Source of the DNA: Paraburkholderia sp. BL21I4N1
GTDB taxonomy: Bacteria; Pseudomonadota; Gammaproteobacteria; Burkholderiales; Burkholderiaceae
Length of the DNA stretch: 64,000 bases
Assembly (NCBI RefSeq): GCF_002973525.1
Contig: NZ_PVEN01000018.1
Span: 62,001-126,000 of the forward strand
Direction: 5' to 3'
Shown: one piece after another, positions 45,154-54,663 of the stretch
How positions within the stretch are numbered: position 1 is the first letter of the stretch
Layout of the letters: the number at the start of each line of letters is the position of its first letter
The notes under the pieces: generated by a model
What the model saw: only the letters and a program-made list of their open reading frames with translations
The model's database searches: none
What the model was told of the DNA's origin: nothing
Program-made: the position numbers and the translations under genes

Positions 45154-45852
45154 ATGAGCATCACGTCCCGATGGATCGACATTCCCGCCGGCAACGACAG
45201 TTTCGGCGGATACCTGGCGCTGCCCCAGGGCGGCAAGGGACCCGCCGTCATCATCATTCAGGAAATCTTCGGTGTGAACGGACATATCCGCTCGGTGGCG
45301 GATCAGTACGCGCAGGACGGCTACGTCGCGCTCGCGCCCGACGTGTTCTGGCGAGTGCAGCCGCGCGTCGAATTGACGTACGAAGGCGCCGATCGCGCGA
45401 AGGGCGTCGAACTGATGCAGAAGCTCAACGTGGACGAAGCCGTGTCCGACATCGGCGCAGCCGCCGCCGCCTTGCGTGCGATGCCCGAAGTGACCGGCAA
45501 GCTTGCAGCGATCGGTTACTGCTTCGGCGGCCGGCTGGCTTATCTGGCGGCGGCGCAAGGTACGCTCGACGGCGCGGTCGCTTATTACGGCGGCGGCATC
45601 CAGAATCAGCTCGACGAAGCCGCGAAGATCAAGGTGCCGATGCAGTTCCATTACGGCGAACTCGACGCGCATATTCCGTTGTCGGCCGTCGGTCAGATCC
45701 AGGAGCGTTTCGCCGGTCGCGCGGACACCGAGTTTCACATTTATCCGAATGCCGATCACGGCTTCAACTGCTCGGAGCGCGCGTCGTATAACCAGCGCGC
45801 GTCGGCGCTCGCGCATGGGCGCACGCTGACGTTTCTTGGCGAACGGCTGTGA
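45154..45852 (+). CDS. Dienelactone hydrolase family protein
   Basis: A 232-residue alpha/beta hydrolase. The Cys nucleophile lies in GYCFGG (C123), with D171 in GELDAHIP and H202 in NADHGFNC; E37 in IIIQEIFG is the conserved activating Glu. Dienelactone hydrolases open dienelactone in chloroaromatic breakdown; the family also has broad esterases. The ATG at 45154 is preferred over 45142 because GGAGAG lies at the right distance. No aromatic-degradation genes adjoin. Confidence 0.9.
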   Translation: MSITSRWIDIPAGNDSFGGYLALPQGGKGPAVIIIQEIFGVNGHIRSVADQYAQDGYVALAPDVFWRVQPRVELTYEGADRAKGVELMQKLNVDEAVSDIGAAAAALRAMPEVTGKLAAIGYCFGGRLAYLAAAQGTLDGAVAYYGGGIQNQLDEAAKIKVPMQFHYGELDAHIPLSAVGQIQERFAGRADTEFHIYPNADHGFNCSERASYNQRASALAHGRTLTFLGERL

Positions 45853-45868
45853 TGTGCGCTTGAGTTAC

Positions 45869-45912
45869 GAATGGCGCTGAATTGGCGCTTGAATGGCGCT
45901 TGAATGGCGCTT
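45869..45912 (+). repeat. Four tandem GAATGGCGCTT units
   Basis: Units of 10-12 bases (GAATGGCGCT, GAATTGGCGCTT, then GAATGGCGCTT twice) follow the dienelactone hydrolase stop. A small tandem expansion with no obvious role. Confidence 0.7.
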
Positions 45913-45943
45913 GATTCGCCAATAACTCGGTTACTCTCCTGAA

Positions 45944-45975
45944 AGACGGCGCGTCCGCGACTCGCCGTCTTTTTT
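45944..45975 (+). terminator. Intrinsic terminator of the dienelactone hydrolase gene
   Basis: AGACGGCG (45944-45951) and CGCCGTCT (45963-45970) form a stem followed by TTTTT. Confidence 0.88.
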
Positions 45976-46088
45976 CATGTGCGGCGATTCATCTGGACCC
46001 GAGCGGCGCAATCGCCAGTCAGAACCGGGCTGATCGAGTACATGAAAAACCAACCGCCTCAACCTTTGAAAGCGAGGATCTCCCCGTC

Positions 46089-47606
46089 GTGCTATCAGAC
46101 TATCTCGCCCATGACGCCATCGGCCTCGCCGAACTCGTGAGAACCCGTCAGGCGAGCGCCCGCGAGTTGCTCGACATCGCGATCTCGCGCACCGAGGCGG
46201 TCAATCCCGCGATCAACGCCATCGTGCTGAAAGACTACGACGCCGCCCGTCACCGTGCCTCACGCAATGACGCGAGCCGAGCCAACGGCGCGGACCCGGC
46301 AGATAGCACAAGCGCGCAAGCAGCGTTGGCCGGTGTGCCGTACCTGATCAAAGACCTGGGCGCGCCGGTGGCCGGATTACGGATGGCGATGGGCAGCCGT
46401 CACTATCGCCACTTCATTCCGACTGAAGACGCGCCGGTCGTCACGCTCTCAAAAGCGGCCGGCCTCAACATTTTCGCCAAGACCAGTACCTCCGAACTCG
46501 GCCAGATGCCTTATACGGAGCCCGAACTGTTCGGCGCGTGCCGCAATCCGTGGAATCTCGACCACACGCCGGGCGGATCGAGCGGCGGCGCAGCCGCGGC
46601 GGTTGCCGCGGGCATCGTGCCGCTTGCGCATGCGTCGGACGGCGGCGGCTCGATCCGGATTCCCGCCTCGTGCTGCGGACTCTTCGGCCTCAAACCTTCG
46701 AGGGCTCGCGTGCCGCGCGTCGCGCCGCCGGGCGCCGGCGATCTCGGCGTCGACCATGCGGTCTCGCGCAGCGTGCGCGATAGCGCGTTGCTGCTCGATC
46801 TGCTGGCAGGGAATGCGCAGCGGCCGCTCGGCGCGCCCGGCACCTTTCTCGCCGCGAGCCGCGAGCCATGCAAGCCGCTGAATATCGCGTACGTCACCGA
46901 GCCGATGCTGGCGCCCTCGCTTTCCGCCGACTCGCGCGCCGCGCTCGACGACGCCGCGCAGCTCGCCATGTCACTCGGTCACAAGATTGAACCGGTTTCG
47001 CTCGGCATCGACTTCGCGACGGTTCGTCACGCGTTTCTCATGCTGTGGTCCGTGACAGCGGAAGAATTGGTGCTGAATGCCGATCGTATTACGGGCCGCA
47101 AACCCTCCCGCGGCGAATTCGAAATTTCGACGTGGGCCATGGCGCACATGGGCCGCAAGCTCGGCGAGCGTGGCTTGCCCTCCGCGCTTGACGAACAACG
47201 CCGTATCACCGCACGCCTCACCGATCTGTTGAACCGCTACGACGTGGTGTTGTGCGCCACGCTGGCCGCGCCGCCAATCAAGATCGGCGAAATGCATCCC
47301 ACCTCGGCCGAGCGGATCCAGATGCGCGCGGTCAGTGCGTTGCCGATCGAGGCGCTCATGAAAAAGCTGCTGACCGAGGCGTCGAACAAGGCGTTCGCGT
47401 GGGCGGGCTGCACGGAGCTGTTCAATCTGACGGGCCAACCGGCGATGTCGGTGCCGTTGTACTGGAATGCGCGGGGCTTGCCGGTCGGCGTGCAATTCGC
47501 CGCGCGCGAAGGCGGCGAAGCGACGCTGCTGCGTCTCGCCGCGCAACTCGAAACGGCGCGGCCATGGTTCGACAAGCGGCCACCGTTGATGCAGGCTCGG
47601 AGTTAG
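46089..47606 (+). CDS. Amidase (amidase-signature family)
   Basis: A 505-residue amidase. The catalytic Lys is in YLIKDLG (K88), the cis-Ser lies in PGGSSGGAAAA (about 164-165) and the Ser nucleophile in DGGGSIRIPAS (S188), giving a full Ser-cisSer-Lys triad. The C-terminal region with FNLTGQPAMSVPL and LPVGVQFAA is also typical. It hydrolyses an amide bond; relatives include 6-aminohexanoate-cyclic-dimer hydrolases, but the substrate is unknown. The start is a GTG (46089). It converges with the downstream transporter gene. Confidence 0.9.
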   Translation: MLSDYLAHDAIGLAELVRTRQASARELLDIAISRTEAVNPAINAIVLKDYDAARHRASRNDASRANGADPADSTSAQAALAGVPYLIKDLGAPVAGLRMAMGSRHYRHFIPTEDAPVVTLSKAAGLNIFAKTSTSELGQMPYTEPELFGACRNPWNLDHTPGGSSGGAAAAVAAGIVPLAHASDGGGSIRIPASCCGLFGLKPSRARVPRVAPPGAGDLGVDHAVSRSVRDSALLLDLLAGNAQRPLGAPGTFLAASREPCKPLNIAYVTEPMLAPSLSADSRAALDDAAQLAMSLGHKIEPVSLGIDFATVRHAFLMLWSVTAEELVLNADRITGRKPSRGEFEISTWAMAHMGRKLGERGLPSALDEQRRITARLTDLLNRYDVVLCATLAAPPIKIGEMHPTSAERIQMRAVSALPIEALMKKLLTEASNKAFAWAGCTELFNLTGQPAMSVPLYWNARGLPVGVQFAAREGGEATLLRLAAQLETARPWFDKRPPLMQARS

Positions 47607-47659
47607 GGAGTTGGCGATTCGAATCAAGCGTGAACGCCTGATTCGAATCGCACCGCACG

Positions 47660-48952
47660 TCACGCCGGTTTTCGCCGCGCGTCGAGGTCCGCGTGACGCT
47701 TGCCGGGAATGCACGCCACCGCGACGATCGACAACACCAATCCGCTCATCACGTAGTAAGTCGGCGCGAGCGGCGAGCCGGTCGTATCGATCAGCCACGT
47801 CACGAGAAGTGGCCCGAAACCGCCGAACACCATCACCGCGACGTTATACGCGAGCGATAGACCGATCGAGCGCACGTTCGCCGGAAACAGTTCGGCGATC
47901 AACGCGCCGAACGGCCCGTAATAGCCCGACAGCGTGGTCGACAGAAGCGCCTGCACGAGAATCAGTTTCGACACGCTCGGCTCCGCCGCAAGCCACGCGA
48001 ACAGCGGATAAATGATTGCGAGCGTGATGCCCAGCGACCACAACGACAAACCCTTGCGCCCGATCCGGTCCGACCATGCGCCGGCCACGGGCGAGAGCAC
48101 CATCAACAGCAGATTGCCGACGATCGCCGCGTAGAAGGATTGCGCGTAAGGCAGCTTGAGTTGCTTCACCGCGAAGGTCGGCAGATAACTGATCAGCACG
48201 TAGACCGTCACCGTGAGCGCGATCACCGAACCGAGTCCGCACAGCACGTCGCGGCTATGGCTCTTGAAGACTTCGCCGAGGGTCGCGCGTCGTGCGGTTT
48301 TTTGTGCGTGGAGAAAAGCCTCGGAGTCGGCCAGATGCCGGCGAATATAAAAACCGATCGGGCCGATGATCAAGCCCATCACGAACGGCACACGCCAGCC
48401 CCAGGACTTCAACGCATCGGGCGATAAACCGCGCGAGATCGCCGCGCCCACCAGCGCACCGAGCAGCAGCGCCGCGGCCTGACTCGCCATCTGCCAGCTA
48501 CCGTAGAAGCCGCGCTTCGAGAACGGCGCCGCTTCGATCAGCAGCGCGGTCGAACTGCCGAACTCACCGCCCACGGAAAAACCCTGCAGCAGACGCCCGA
48601 GCACAATCATCAACGGTGCGCCGATGCCGATCGCCGAATACGGCGGCGCAATCGCCAGCAGCAGCATGCCGAGCGTCATCAGCGCGATGACGAGCGACAA
48701 CGCCGCCTTGCGTCCCGCGCGATCCGCGTAGAGTCCGAGCACGATGGCGCCGATCGGCCGCATCACAAACGCGACGCCGAAAGTCGCGGTAGTCAGCAGC
48801 AATGAGGTGTAGTCGCTGCCCGCCGGAAAGAACAACTGCGCGATCACCACGGACAGAAAACCGAAGACGGTGAAGTCGTACCATTCGAGCGCGTTACCGA
48901 TCACCGCCGCGACGACGGCGCGCGTATTGAGGCTCTTTGACGCGGGTGCCAT
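47660..48952 (-). CDS. MHS-family (ProP/ShiA-like) major facilitator transporter
   Basis: A 430-residue permease with 12 predicted helices. GNALEWYDFTVFGFLS near the start and RPIGAIVLGLYADRAGRKAAL (motif A) are signatures of the metabolite:H+ symporters (proline/betaine, shikimate, citrate, alpha-ketoglutarate). GRLLQGFSVGGEFGSS supports this. The substrate is not evident. The start at 48952 (MAPASKS) gives the standard N-terminus; longer readings add an Arg-rich leader. Confidence 0.9.
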   Translation of the reverse strand: MAPASKSLNTRAVVAAVIGNALEWYDFTVFGFLSVVIAQLFFPAGSDYTSLLLTTATFGVAFVMRPIGAIVLGLYADRAGRKAALSLVIALMTLGMLLLAIAPPYSAIGIGAPLMIVLGRLLQGFSVGGEFGSSTALLIEAAPFSKRGFYGSWQMASQAAALLLGALVGAAISRGLSPDALKSWGWRVPFVMGLIIGPIGFYIRRHLADSEAFLHAQKTARRATLGEVFKSHSRDVLCGLGSVIALTVTVYVLISYLPTFAVKQLKLPYAQSFYAAIVGNLLLMVLSPVAGAWSDRIGRKGLSLWSLGITLAIIYPLFAWLAAEPSVSKLILVQALLSTTLSGYYGPFGALIAELFPANVRSIGLSLAYNVAVMVFGGFGPLLVTWLIDTTGSPLAPTYYVMSGLVLSIVAVACIPGKRHADLDARRKPA

Positions 48953-49134
48953 GCGAATCTCCAGCCGGCGAAATGGGTCCCGTGGTACGCCGGGTTCGCG
49001 TGAAGTGCGCGAGCGCGAACGTAGAAGAGCAACGTCAGTCGCAAGAATCGCCTTGGAGTGTAAAGAGCGCACCCGCTGTTTTCAAGCAGCAATGCGCGCG
49101 GCAGAGCGGATAACAACGGATAACGGCGAATAGC

Positions 49135-49168
49135 AAAAAGGCGTCTGTCGCATGGAGCGGCAGACGCC
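49135..49168 (-). terminator. Intrinsic terminator of the HiPIP gene
   Basis: GGCGTCTG (49140-49147) and CAGACGCC (49161-49168) pair; on the minus strand a T-run follows. Confidence 0.85.
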
Positions 49169-49250
49169 TCAATGATCGAAGCTCGATCTCGCGCCGCGAT
49201 GTTGCGGCGCATTTCGCGCATCACTGAATGTGTGCGCGGTTCAAACGTAA

Positions 49251-49562
49251 TCAGGCCTTCTTGTTATATGCACTGCACCAACCCTTGCTGGCGACCTGCT
49301 TGCCCGCGAACATCGGGCAGCCACCGTAGGCGTCGGTCGGCTTGGCTTGATAGAAACTGCAGTTGCCGCAATCCTGGCCCGCTGCGTACTTCGCGAACTT
49401 GGCTTTGTCGACTTTGCTGGCGTCGGCCTTGTAGCCGAGTGCTTGTGCGGTCGGGTCGGTTTCGGCCACTTTCGGTGCATCGGCAAAAGCCGAGCGCGAC
49501 AGCGCGAACGTGGACGCCACACCAATGCTGGTGATCAAAAACGTACGACGGGAAGATTTCAT
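49251..49562 (-). CDS. High-potential iron-sulfur protein (HiPIP)
   Basis: A 103-residue protein with a Tat signal (SRRTFLITS, then a hydrophobic stretch to AFA). Mature residues carry the HiPIP cysteines C65, C68, C82 and C96 (DCGNCSFYQ, GGCPMF, GWCSAY) that hold one 4Fe-4S cluster. HiPIPs carry electrons in the periplasm. The ATG at 49562 begins the Tat signal; an upstream frame extension is not plausible. Stands alone with its own terminator. Confidence 0.93.
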   Translation of the reverse strand: MKSSRRTFLITSIGVASTFALSRSAFADAPKVAETDPTAQALGYKADASKVDKAKFAKYAAGQDCGNCSFYQAKPTDAYGGCPMFAGKQVASKGWCSAYNKKA

Positions 49563-49813
49563 GGGGGACTCACTCCATTTATATAGAACTGATCGCCGTT
49601 CTAGTGACAGCGGTCCCCAAGGATAGCAACGAAGCCGTCGCGCGTGACGGCCCAAATGATAGAGATAACCGAATCGGTACGCCCCTGCGCCAGAATGTCG
49701 CGCGAGCGCTTGAGCCGCGATGGCGCGCGATGAGAATGACTCGCAAAGAGAATCGCGTGGGGTCGCTTTGCGGCGTATTTAAGCGAGAGAGTGAGTGGCG
49801 AATCTCGCTCGAT

Positions 49814-50920
49814 CTACGCGCGCCCACTCAATTCGCAAACCCGCTGCGCGATCGCCAGCGACGCCGTCAATCCCGGCGACTCGATCCCGAACAGATTGAC
49901 GAGCCCACGCACACCATGCGCGGCCGGACCTTGAATCAGAAAGTCCGCCGCCGGCTCGCCCGGCCCGGAAAGCTTCGGACGAATCCCTGCATAAGCGGGT
50001 TGCAGCGCGTCGTCGGGCAGCGCGGGCCAATACGCGCGAATCGCCGCATAAAACGAGTCCGCGCGATGAGGATCGACGTCGTAGTTGATCGCATCGACCC
50101 ACTCGACGTCGGGACCGAAACGCGCCTGGCCGCCGAGATCGATTGTCAGATGCACGCCGAGGCCAGCTTCGTTCGGCATCGGATAGATCAGACGGCTGAA
50201 TGGCGCGCGGCCCGACATGCTGAAGTAGTTGCCGCGCGCCAGATAAAGCGGCGGCACGTGACGCGCGTCGAGTCCACGAATCTGCCGCGCTAACGCATTC
50301 GCCTGCAGCCCCGCGCTGTTGATCACGCACGCGGCGCTAATCGTGGTCGGCGCGCTGCCGCCGACCTTGATGATGAAGCGGCCGTTGCTCGCTTCGATCG
50401 CTTCGACCGGCGCGTGAAACGCGCACACGGCGCCGTCGCGTTCGGCATCGCCCTGAATCGCCAGCATGAACTGATGACTATCGACGATACCCGTCTGCGG
50501 CGAGAACACCGCCTCGACACATTCGAGCGCCGGTTCGAGCGCCTGCGCCTGATCGCCGTCGATCCGCAGCAGGTCGAGCACGCCGTTCTCGCGCCCTTTG
50601 GCCATGATGCTTTCGAGCTGGGGAATCTGGTTGCGCGAAGTGGCGACCAGCAGTTTGCCGCAGCGCGAATGCGGTACGTTGTGCTCGGCGCAGAAGTCGT
50701 AAAGCATCTCGCGGCCGCGCACGCAGAGCGCCGCCTTCTGCGAGCCGCGTGGATAGTAGATGCCCGCGTGAATCACTTCGCTGTTGCGTGAGCTGGTGCC
50801 CACGCCGATCGCTTCGGCGGCCTCCAGCACGATCACTTCACGCCCGCGCGCGGCCAGCGCGCGCGCCACGGCCAGACCGACCACGCCCGCGCCGATCACT
50901 ACACATTCGATTTGGTCCAT
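49814..50920 (-). CDS. FAD-dependent oxidoreductase, LhgO-like
   Basis: A 368-residue flavoprotein of the DAO family. It has a dinucleotide-binding start CVVIGAGVVGLAVARALAARG (GxGxxG at about 10-15) and the L-2-hydroxyglutarate oxidase pattern SSRNSEVIHAGIYYP near 44-58 and CGKLLVATS. The C-terminal YAGIRPKL and FGIESPGLTASLAIA are also typical. It probably oxidises L-2-hydroxyglutarate to 2-oxoglutarate at the membrane. The start at 50920 begins the FAD motif; longer readings add non-conserved residues. Confidence 0.88.
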   Translation of the reverse strand: MDQIECVVIGAGVVGLAVARALAARGREVIVLEAAEAIGVGTSSRNSEVIHAGIYYPRGSQKAALCVRGREMLYDFCAEHNVPHSRCGKLLVATSRNQIPQLESIMAKGRENGVLDLLRIDGDQAQALEPALECVEAVFSPQTGIVDSHQFMLAIQGDAERDGAVCAFHAPVEAIEASNGRFIIKVGGSAPTTISAACVINSAGLQANALARQIRGLDARHVPPLYLARGNYFSMSGRAPFSRLIYPMPNEAGLGVHLTIDLGGQARFGPDVEWVDAINYDVDPHRADSFYAAIRAYWPALPDDALQPAYAGIRPKLSGPGEPAADFLIQGPAAHGVRGLVNLFGIESPGLTASLAIAQRVCELSGRA

Positions 50921-51072
50921 GTCCCTTGACGCGATTGAATCATCGCGCGCTGCCTCGTTCACCCGATAGTGATGAAGACAGGATGCGGCTATCGAGTGCC
51001 GCACACCGCTCGCTGTCGAACGTACCTGCCGTTTCTGCAACCGCTACGCAAATTGTACGACGCCGCACAGAC

Positions 51073-51110
51073 GCAAATGCCCGCCGTCGGAAACGACGGC
51101 GGGCATTTGC
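51073..51110. terminator. Perfect 17-bp hairpin with GAAA loop (probable terminator)
   Basis: Arms 51073-51089 and 51094-51110 are exact inverted repeats of 17 bases around GAAA on the plus strand. It lies between the LhgO-like start and the end of the DUF4148 gene, so it may end the latter's minus-strand transcript. The T-run is weak, so the terminator role is likely rather than certain. Confidence 0.55.
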
Positions 51111-51291
51111 ATTCGGTCTTCAGCGGGTCAAACGTAGCGGCCAGACGAATCAGTGTACGCCGTCGAAGCGGCCGGCGCTCGCTTCTTCGCGTGCTCTCGC
51201 GACAGCCTGTGCGGCGACTGCTGCGCGCCGCTGCACAGACAAGCCGCAGACGGCACGGTTGTCACCGCAGCGTCACGAACAGCGCAAACGT

Positions 51292-51717
51292 TTAGTTCTG
51301 CGTGCTCACCGTACGGCGCGATGCTTCGACCACCGAGCTCGTCGCTTGCGCGCGCGGCGGCGTATAGCCACCCAGCGCAATTTGCTGCTGATAAGCGGGC
51401 GCGTTCGGGTTGAGATTCAGTTCACCGCTGGCGCGCGCTTCGGCCAGCTCGGCCTTCACCTGAGCGCGCGTTTTCGGGCCGTTGTCCGGCGTGGCGCGGA
51501 CGCTGTCGGCGGAAACCGGCGCATACGGGTTCTGATTCAGTTCGCCGTCGGCGCGCGCTTGCACCACCTCGGCGTTGACTTGAGCGCGGCTTACGCCGCT
51601 CGGCTGCGTGTACGTCGCGACTTCGGGACGATACGAGGTTGCCGGACCGTAGCCGCTCGCGAAAGCCGGGGCCGCGACTGCAACGGAGAAAAGCAAAGCG
51701 AAGGAAGCGGATCTCAT
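51292..51717 (-). CDS. DUF4148 domain exported protein
   Basis: A 141-residue protein with a signal peptide (about 1-21, ending FASG) and two copies of the DUF4148 pattern: SRAQVNAEVVQARADGELNQN and KTRAQVKAELAEARASGELNL, each followed by a Pro-rich segment. Many copies of such small exported proteins occur in Burkholderiaceae; their role is unknown. The start at 51717 sets the signal peptide; a longer reading from 51792 is not protein-like. Confidence 0.9.
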   Translation of the reverse strand: MRSASFALLFSVAVAAPAFASGYGPATSYRPEVATYTQPSGVSRAQVNAEVVQARADGELNQNPYAPVSADSVRATPDNGPKTRAQVKAELAEARASGELNLNPNAPAYQQQIALGGYTPPRAQATSSVVEASRRTVSTQN

Positions 51718-51925
51718 GATGGTTTCCAATAGTCGTTGAATTCGGGTTCTGTGCCTGGCGAGTGACGTCTGGCGCGGTGGCCTGGGCGTCATGTCGATGA
51801 AGCTCAGTGTATTCCCTGACTATCGAAAAATTGGACCGATTGAAAGCAACTTAACATCTCATAATCAGCAACAATTGCTGCGGCAATCTCCGCATTTGCG
51901 GCAGGGATCGCCGCTTTGGGGCCAT

Positions 51926-51951
51926 AAAAAAGCCGCCTGGAGGCGGCTTTT
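51926..51951 (-). terminator. Intrinsic terminator of the AAA+ ATPase gene
   Basis: AAAAGCCGCC and GGCGGCTTTT pair around TGGA; on the minus strand a T-run follows, 24 bases after the stop. Confidence 0.88.
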
Positions 51952-51974
51952 CTACGAAAAATGGGCAAAAAATC

Positions 51975-52952
51975 TCAAAAACCGATTGGTTTTCGTCGAT
52001 TTCCGTAGTCGAGGCGAATGTCGCCCGCTTCGATCCGATCGCGTCCGTCGATACGCGCGGAGCCGAAGCCATTGAGAATCGCCCGGCGCATTTCCCGCGG
52101 TGACGCTGGCTTCAACGCATCGAGTGCGCCGTCACCGATCTGCTCGGGAAAGCGCTGTCCCCAGTTGTGCGCCGAGCGGATCTCGTCGTAGATCGATTGG
52201 GCGATGCGGCGCGCGCCCGCGTGATCCGGCGGCGGGATCTCATACACGTTCATGCGGTTCAGGATTGGCTCGGGGATCGAGCGTTCGTCGTTCGCGGTCG
52301 CGATCCAGATCACGTGTCCCGCGTCGATCGGAATCTCCGCGAATTCATCGATAAAGGTCTGCGCCGTGTCGTGCTCCAGCAGCGCGTACAACGCGCCGAG
52401 CGGATCGTATTGCGAATCGCCGGTCGCCTTATCGATTTCGTCGACGGCAATCACGGGATTCGCGTAGCTGCCGTTCACGAGCGCATCGAACACCTTGCCC
52501 GGCTTCGCGTTCTTCCATTGCGACGAGGCACCCGACAGAATCCAGCCCGCCGTCAACGAACTCATCGCCACGTATTGATACGCGGTGCCGAGCAGGCGCG
52601 CCAACTGCTTGGCAAAGTGTGTCTTGCCGATGCCGGGGTCGCCGAGCAGCAGGATCGGCATCAGTTCGAGCCGGTCCTCGGTCTCGAGGCACAACGCGAC
52701 CTGTTTGCGGATGTCGTCGAGCGGCGCTGAAAAGTTGGGCAACGCGCCGATCAGATCGTCGATGGACGGCATCCGGTTCGGCTTGACGCAGAAGCGCAGA
52801 TTACCGGTTTTCAGCATCTTTTCGTACATGGCGCGCAGCGCTTCGTTTGCGCCTTCGCCGAGATCGTTCAGCGCGGTCTCGACCTGATCGAGGTCGTACA
52901 CCTGACTGAAAGACGCCACGGCGATTTCCTGTTTGACTATTGCTGTTGTCAT
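51975..52952 (-). CDS. AAA+ ATPase (MoxR/Lon-like)
   Basis: A 325-residue single-domain AAA+ ATPase. Walker A GDPGIGKT is at 104-111, Walker B VDEID at about 170-174, sensor 1 in WIATAND and an arginine finger in PEPILNRMNVYEI. The lid SPREMRRAILNGFG is Lon-like. The first 95 residues are helical and unknown. There is no protease domain and no VWA-domain partner adjacent, so the client is not evident. Probably a remodelling ATPase. Confidence 0.85.
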   Translation of the reverse strand: MTTAIVKQEIAVASFSQVYDLDQVETALNDLGEGANEALRAMYEKMLKTGNLRFCVKPNRMPSIDDLIGALPNFSAPLDDIRKQVALCLETEDRLELMPILLLGDPGIGKTHFAKQLARLLGTAYQYVAMSSLTAGWILSGASSQWKNAKPGKVFDALVNGSYANPVIAVDEIDKATGDSQYDPLGALYALLEHDTAQTFIDEFAEIPIDAGHVIWIATANDERSIPEPILNRMNVYEIPPPDHAGARRIAQSIYDEIRSAHNWGQRFPEQIGDGALDALKPASPREMRRAILNGFGSARIDGRDRIEAGDIRLDYGNRRKPIGF

Positions 52953-53218
52953 CGCTCACCCCGTCTGGCTGGTCTTGCTGCAGCGGCTACCGTTAGGCGC
53001 CGTTTCAAGTCCAGTGTAACGACGACATATTCGTGTGCAAGCCAGCAGTCGTGCGGCTCTGCTGCTAACAAGCGGTTGTTTTCCGGGCTCCAGCCCTCAA
53101 CTGAAATGCATTGTTGCTGAACCCGGCCCGTTTGGCGTGTCAGAAAAACGTTCCGCCCATCAGGCGTAAGATGACCGTCTGTCCAGGCGGGCAGGTGCAG
53201 TGACCGGAGAATTCTTCT

Positions 53219-53722
53219 ATGTGGAAAACCAGTATCCTGGCCGTGCTGCTCGGCACTTCGTTGCTGGCGAACGCGCAGCAGCGTCCGGCGCAACAGGTCG
53301 TGCAGTGGCAATTGCAGGTCATGCGCGACGGCCAGCAGATCGACTCGTTCGACGGCACCACCACGGTCGGCCAGGCGCGCACGGATACGCATCACAAGGT
53401 GGTGCAACATAACGTCGGCTGTAAAGATCAGCCCGGCGGCAGTCTCGATCTGACGCGCACGCTGACCGTCTCGCCGCTGCAGGCGGACGCGAACGAGGTC
53501 ACGCTGTCGATCGAAGCGCAGGAAACCTTCGAGGAAGACGGCGCGCAACAAACCGACACCGGCTGCAAGCTACCGCCGCAACCGCGTCAGGTGAGCGCGA
53601 GCCACCCGGGACTGAAGGTGCCGGCGGGCCAGTGGGCGAGTTGGACGATCGTCGACAAGAATCCGAACCTGGTCTATCGCGTGAAGGCCGGTCTCGCGAA
53701 TACGGCGACCAGTGCGAACTAG
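53219..53722 (+). CDS. Exported hypothetical protein
   Basis: A 167-residue protein with a short signal peptide (about 1-19, ending LLANA). The mature part is rich in Gln, Thr and Asp, with two Cys (HNVGCKDQ, DTGCKLPP) that may form a disulphide, and reads as beta strands (WQLQVMRDGQQIDSFDGTT, TLTVSPLQADANEVTLSIE). No family recognised; it resembles periplasmic proteins common in Burkholderia. Ends 136 bases before the EEP-family gene. Confidence 0.75.
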   Translation: MWKTSILAVLLGTSLLANAQQRPAQQVVQWQLQVMRDGQQIDSFDGTTTVGQARTDTHHKVVQHNVGCKDQPGGSLDLTRTLTVSPLQADANEVTLSIEAQETFEEDGAQQTDTGCKLPPQPRQVSASHPGLKVPAGQWASWTIVDKNPNLVYRVKAGLANTATSAN

Positions 53723-53858
53723 CCAGGTCTGCGCGAATGAGCGCCCAAATAACTACGCGACCACCCGAACCTATCGACACGAGCCACGCGCGAGCAAGCC
53801 GCTGGCGACACGGGCCTCGTCACTGAAGCCCTCAAACAGAACACGTGGATAACGCGGC

Positions 53859-54656
53859 ATGCGAAACCCCGAAGAATTGATCCGCGAGAGCATTGCGCCG
53901 AAGGACTTCATTGCGGTGAGCTGGAACCTGCACAAGGGCCGCACACCGCTCGGCTTTCAGGCGTGGCAGGCCATGCAGCGCTGGGTGCAATCCACTCACG
54001 CGGACGCGTATTTTTTACAGGAAGCGATGGCGCGGCGCATGCCCTCGCCTGTGCTGGCGAGCAGTTTCGGCGCGCCGGTTGCCGATCCGTTGAACGATGT
54101 CTGGCATTGCCAGGCCACCGAAATCGCGCGCGCGCTGGAGCTGGAAATCGCGCTCGGACCGAACGTGTTCAAGCCGTCGTGGCGGCACGGCAATGCGATT
54201 CTCTCGCCGCATCCGCTCGACCTTGGCGGCCGCTGGGACATCTCCGCGCATCGCTTCGAAAAGCGCGGTTTGCTGGTGGCGCGGGCCACCTTCGGCGGTC
54301 ATTCGGTCACGCTGTTGTGTGCGCATCTCGCGCTGACACGCTCGGCGCGTTTGCGGCAGATGAACTGGATCGCGCACTGGATCGCGAAGGAAGCGCCGGA
54401 AGGCCCGCTGGTGCTGGCGGGTGATTTCAACGATTGGCGTAACGATTCGGTGCCGCTGTTCGGCGAGCACGGTTTGCAGGAAGTGGCGACGTTGCTCGGC
54501 GAATCGGGGCGCACGTTCCCGGCGTTTTCACCGGCGCTCGCGCTCGACAAGATGTTCGTGCGCGGCATGAAGCCGATCGAATGGATCCAGCCGACGCAGG
54601 AAACGGCGTGGTTGTCGGACCATTTGCCGTATATGGCGCGCTTGCGGGTGGAGTGA
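53859..54656 (+). CDS. Endonuclease/exonuclease/phosphatase (EEP) family protein
   Basis: A 265-residue EEP-fold enzyme: VSWNLHKG near the start, ADAYFLQEA (catalytic Glu), LLCAHLALTRSARLRQM, VLAGDFNDW and LSDHLPYMARL (last Asp-His). These form the metal site of the DNase I/APE/sphingomyelinase superfamily. It may cleave nucleic acid or a phospholipid; the substrate cannot be told. No signal peptide, so cytoplasmic. It converges with the epimerase gene 7 bases away. Confidence 0.88.
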   Translation: MRNPEELIRESIAPKDFIAVSWNLHKGRTPLGFQAWQAMQRWVQSTHADAYFLQEAMARRMPSPVLASSFGAPVADPLNDVWHCQATEIARALELEIALGPNVFKPSWRHGNAILSPHPLDLGGRWDISAHRFEKRGLLVARATFGGHSVTLLCAHLALTRSARLRQMNWIAHWIAKEAPEGPLVLAGDFNDWRNDSVPLFGEHGLQEVATLLGESGRTFPAFSPALALDKMFVRGMKPIEWIQPTQETAWLSDHLPYMARLRVE

Positions 54657-54663
54657 GGCGCGG

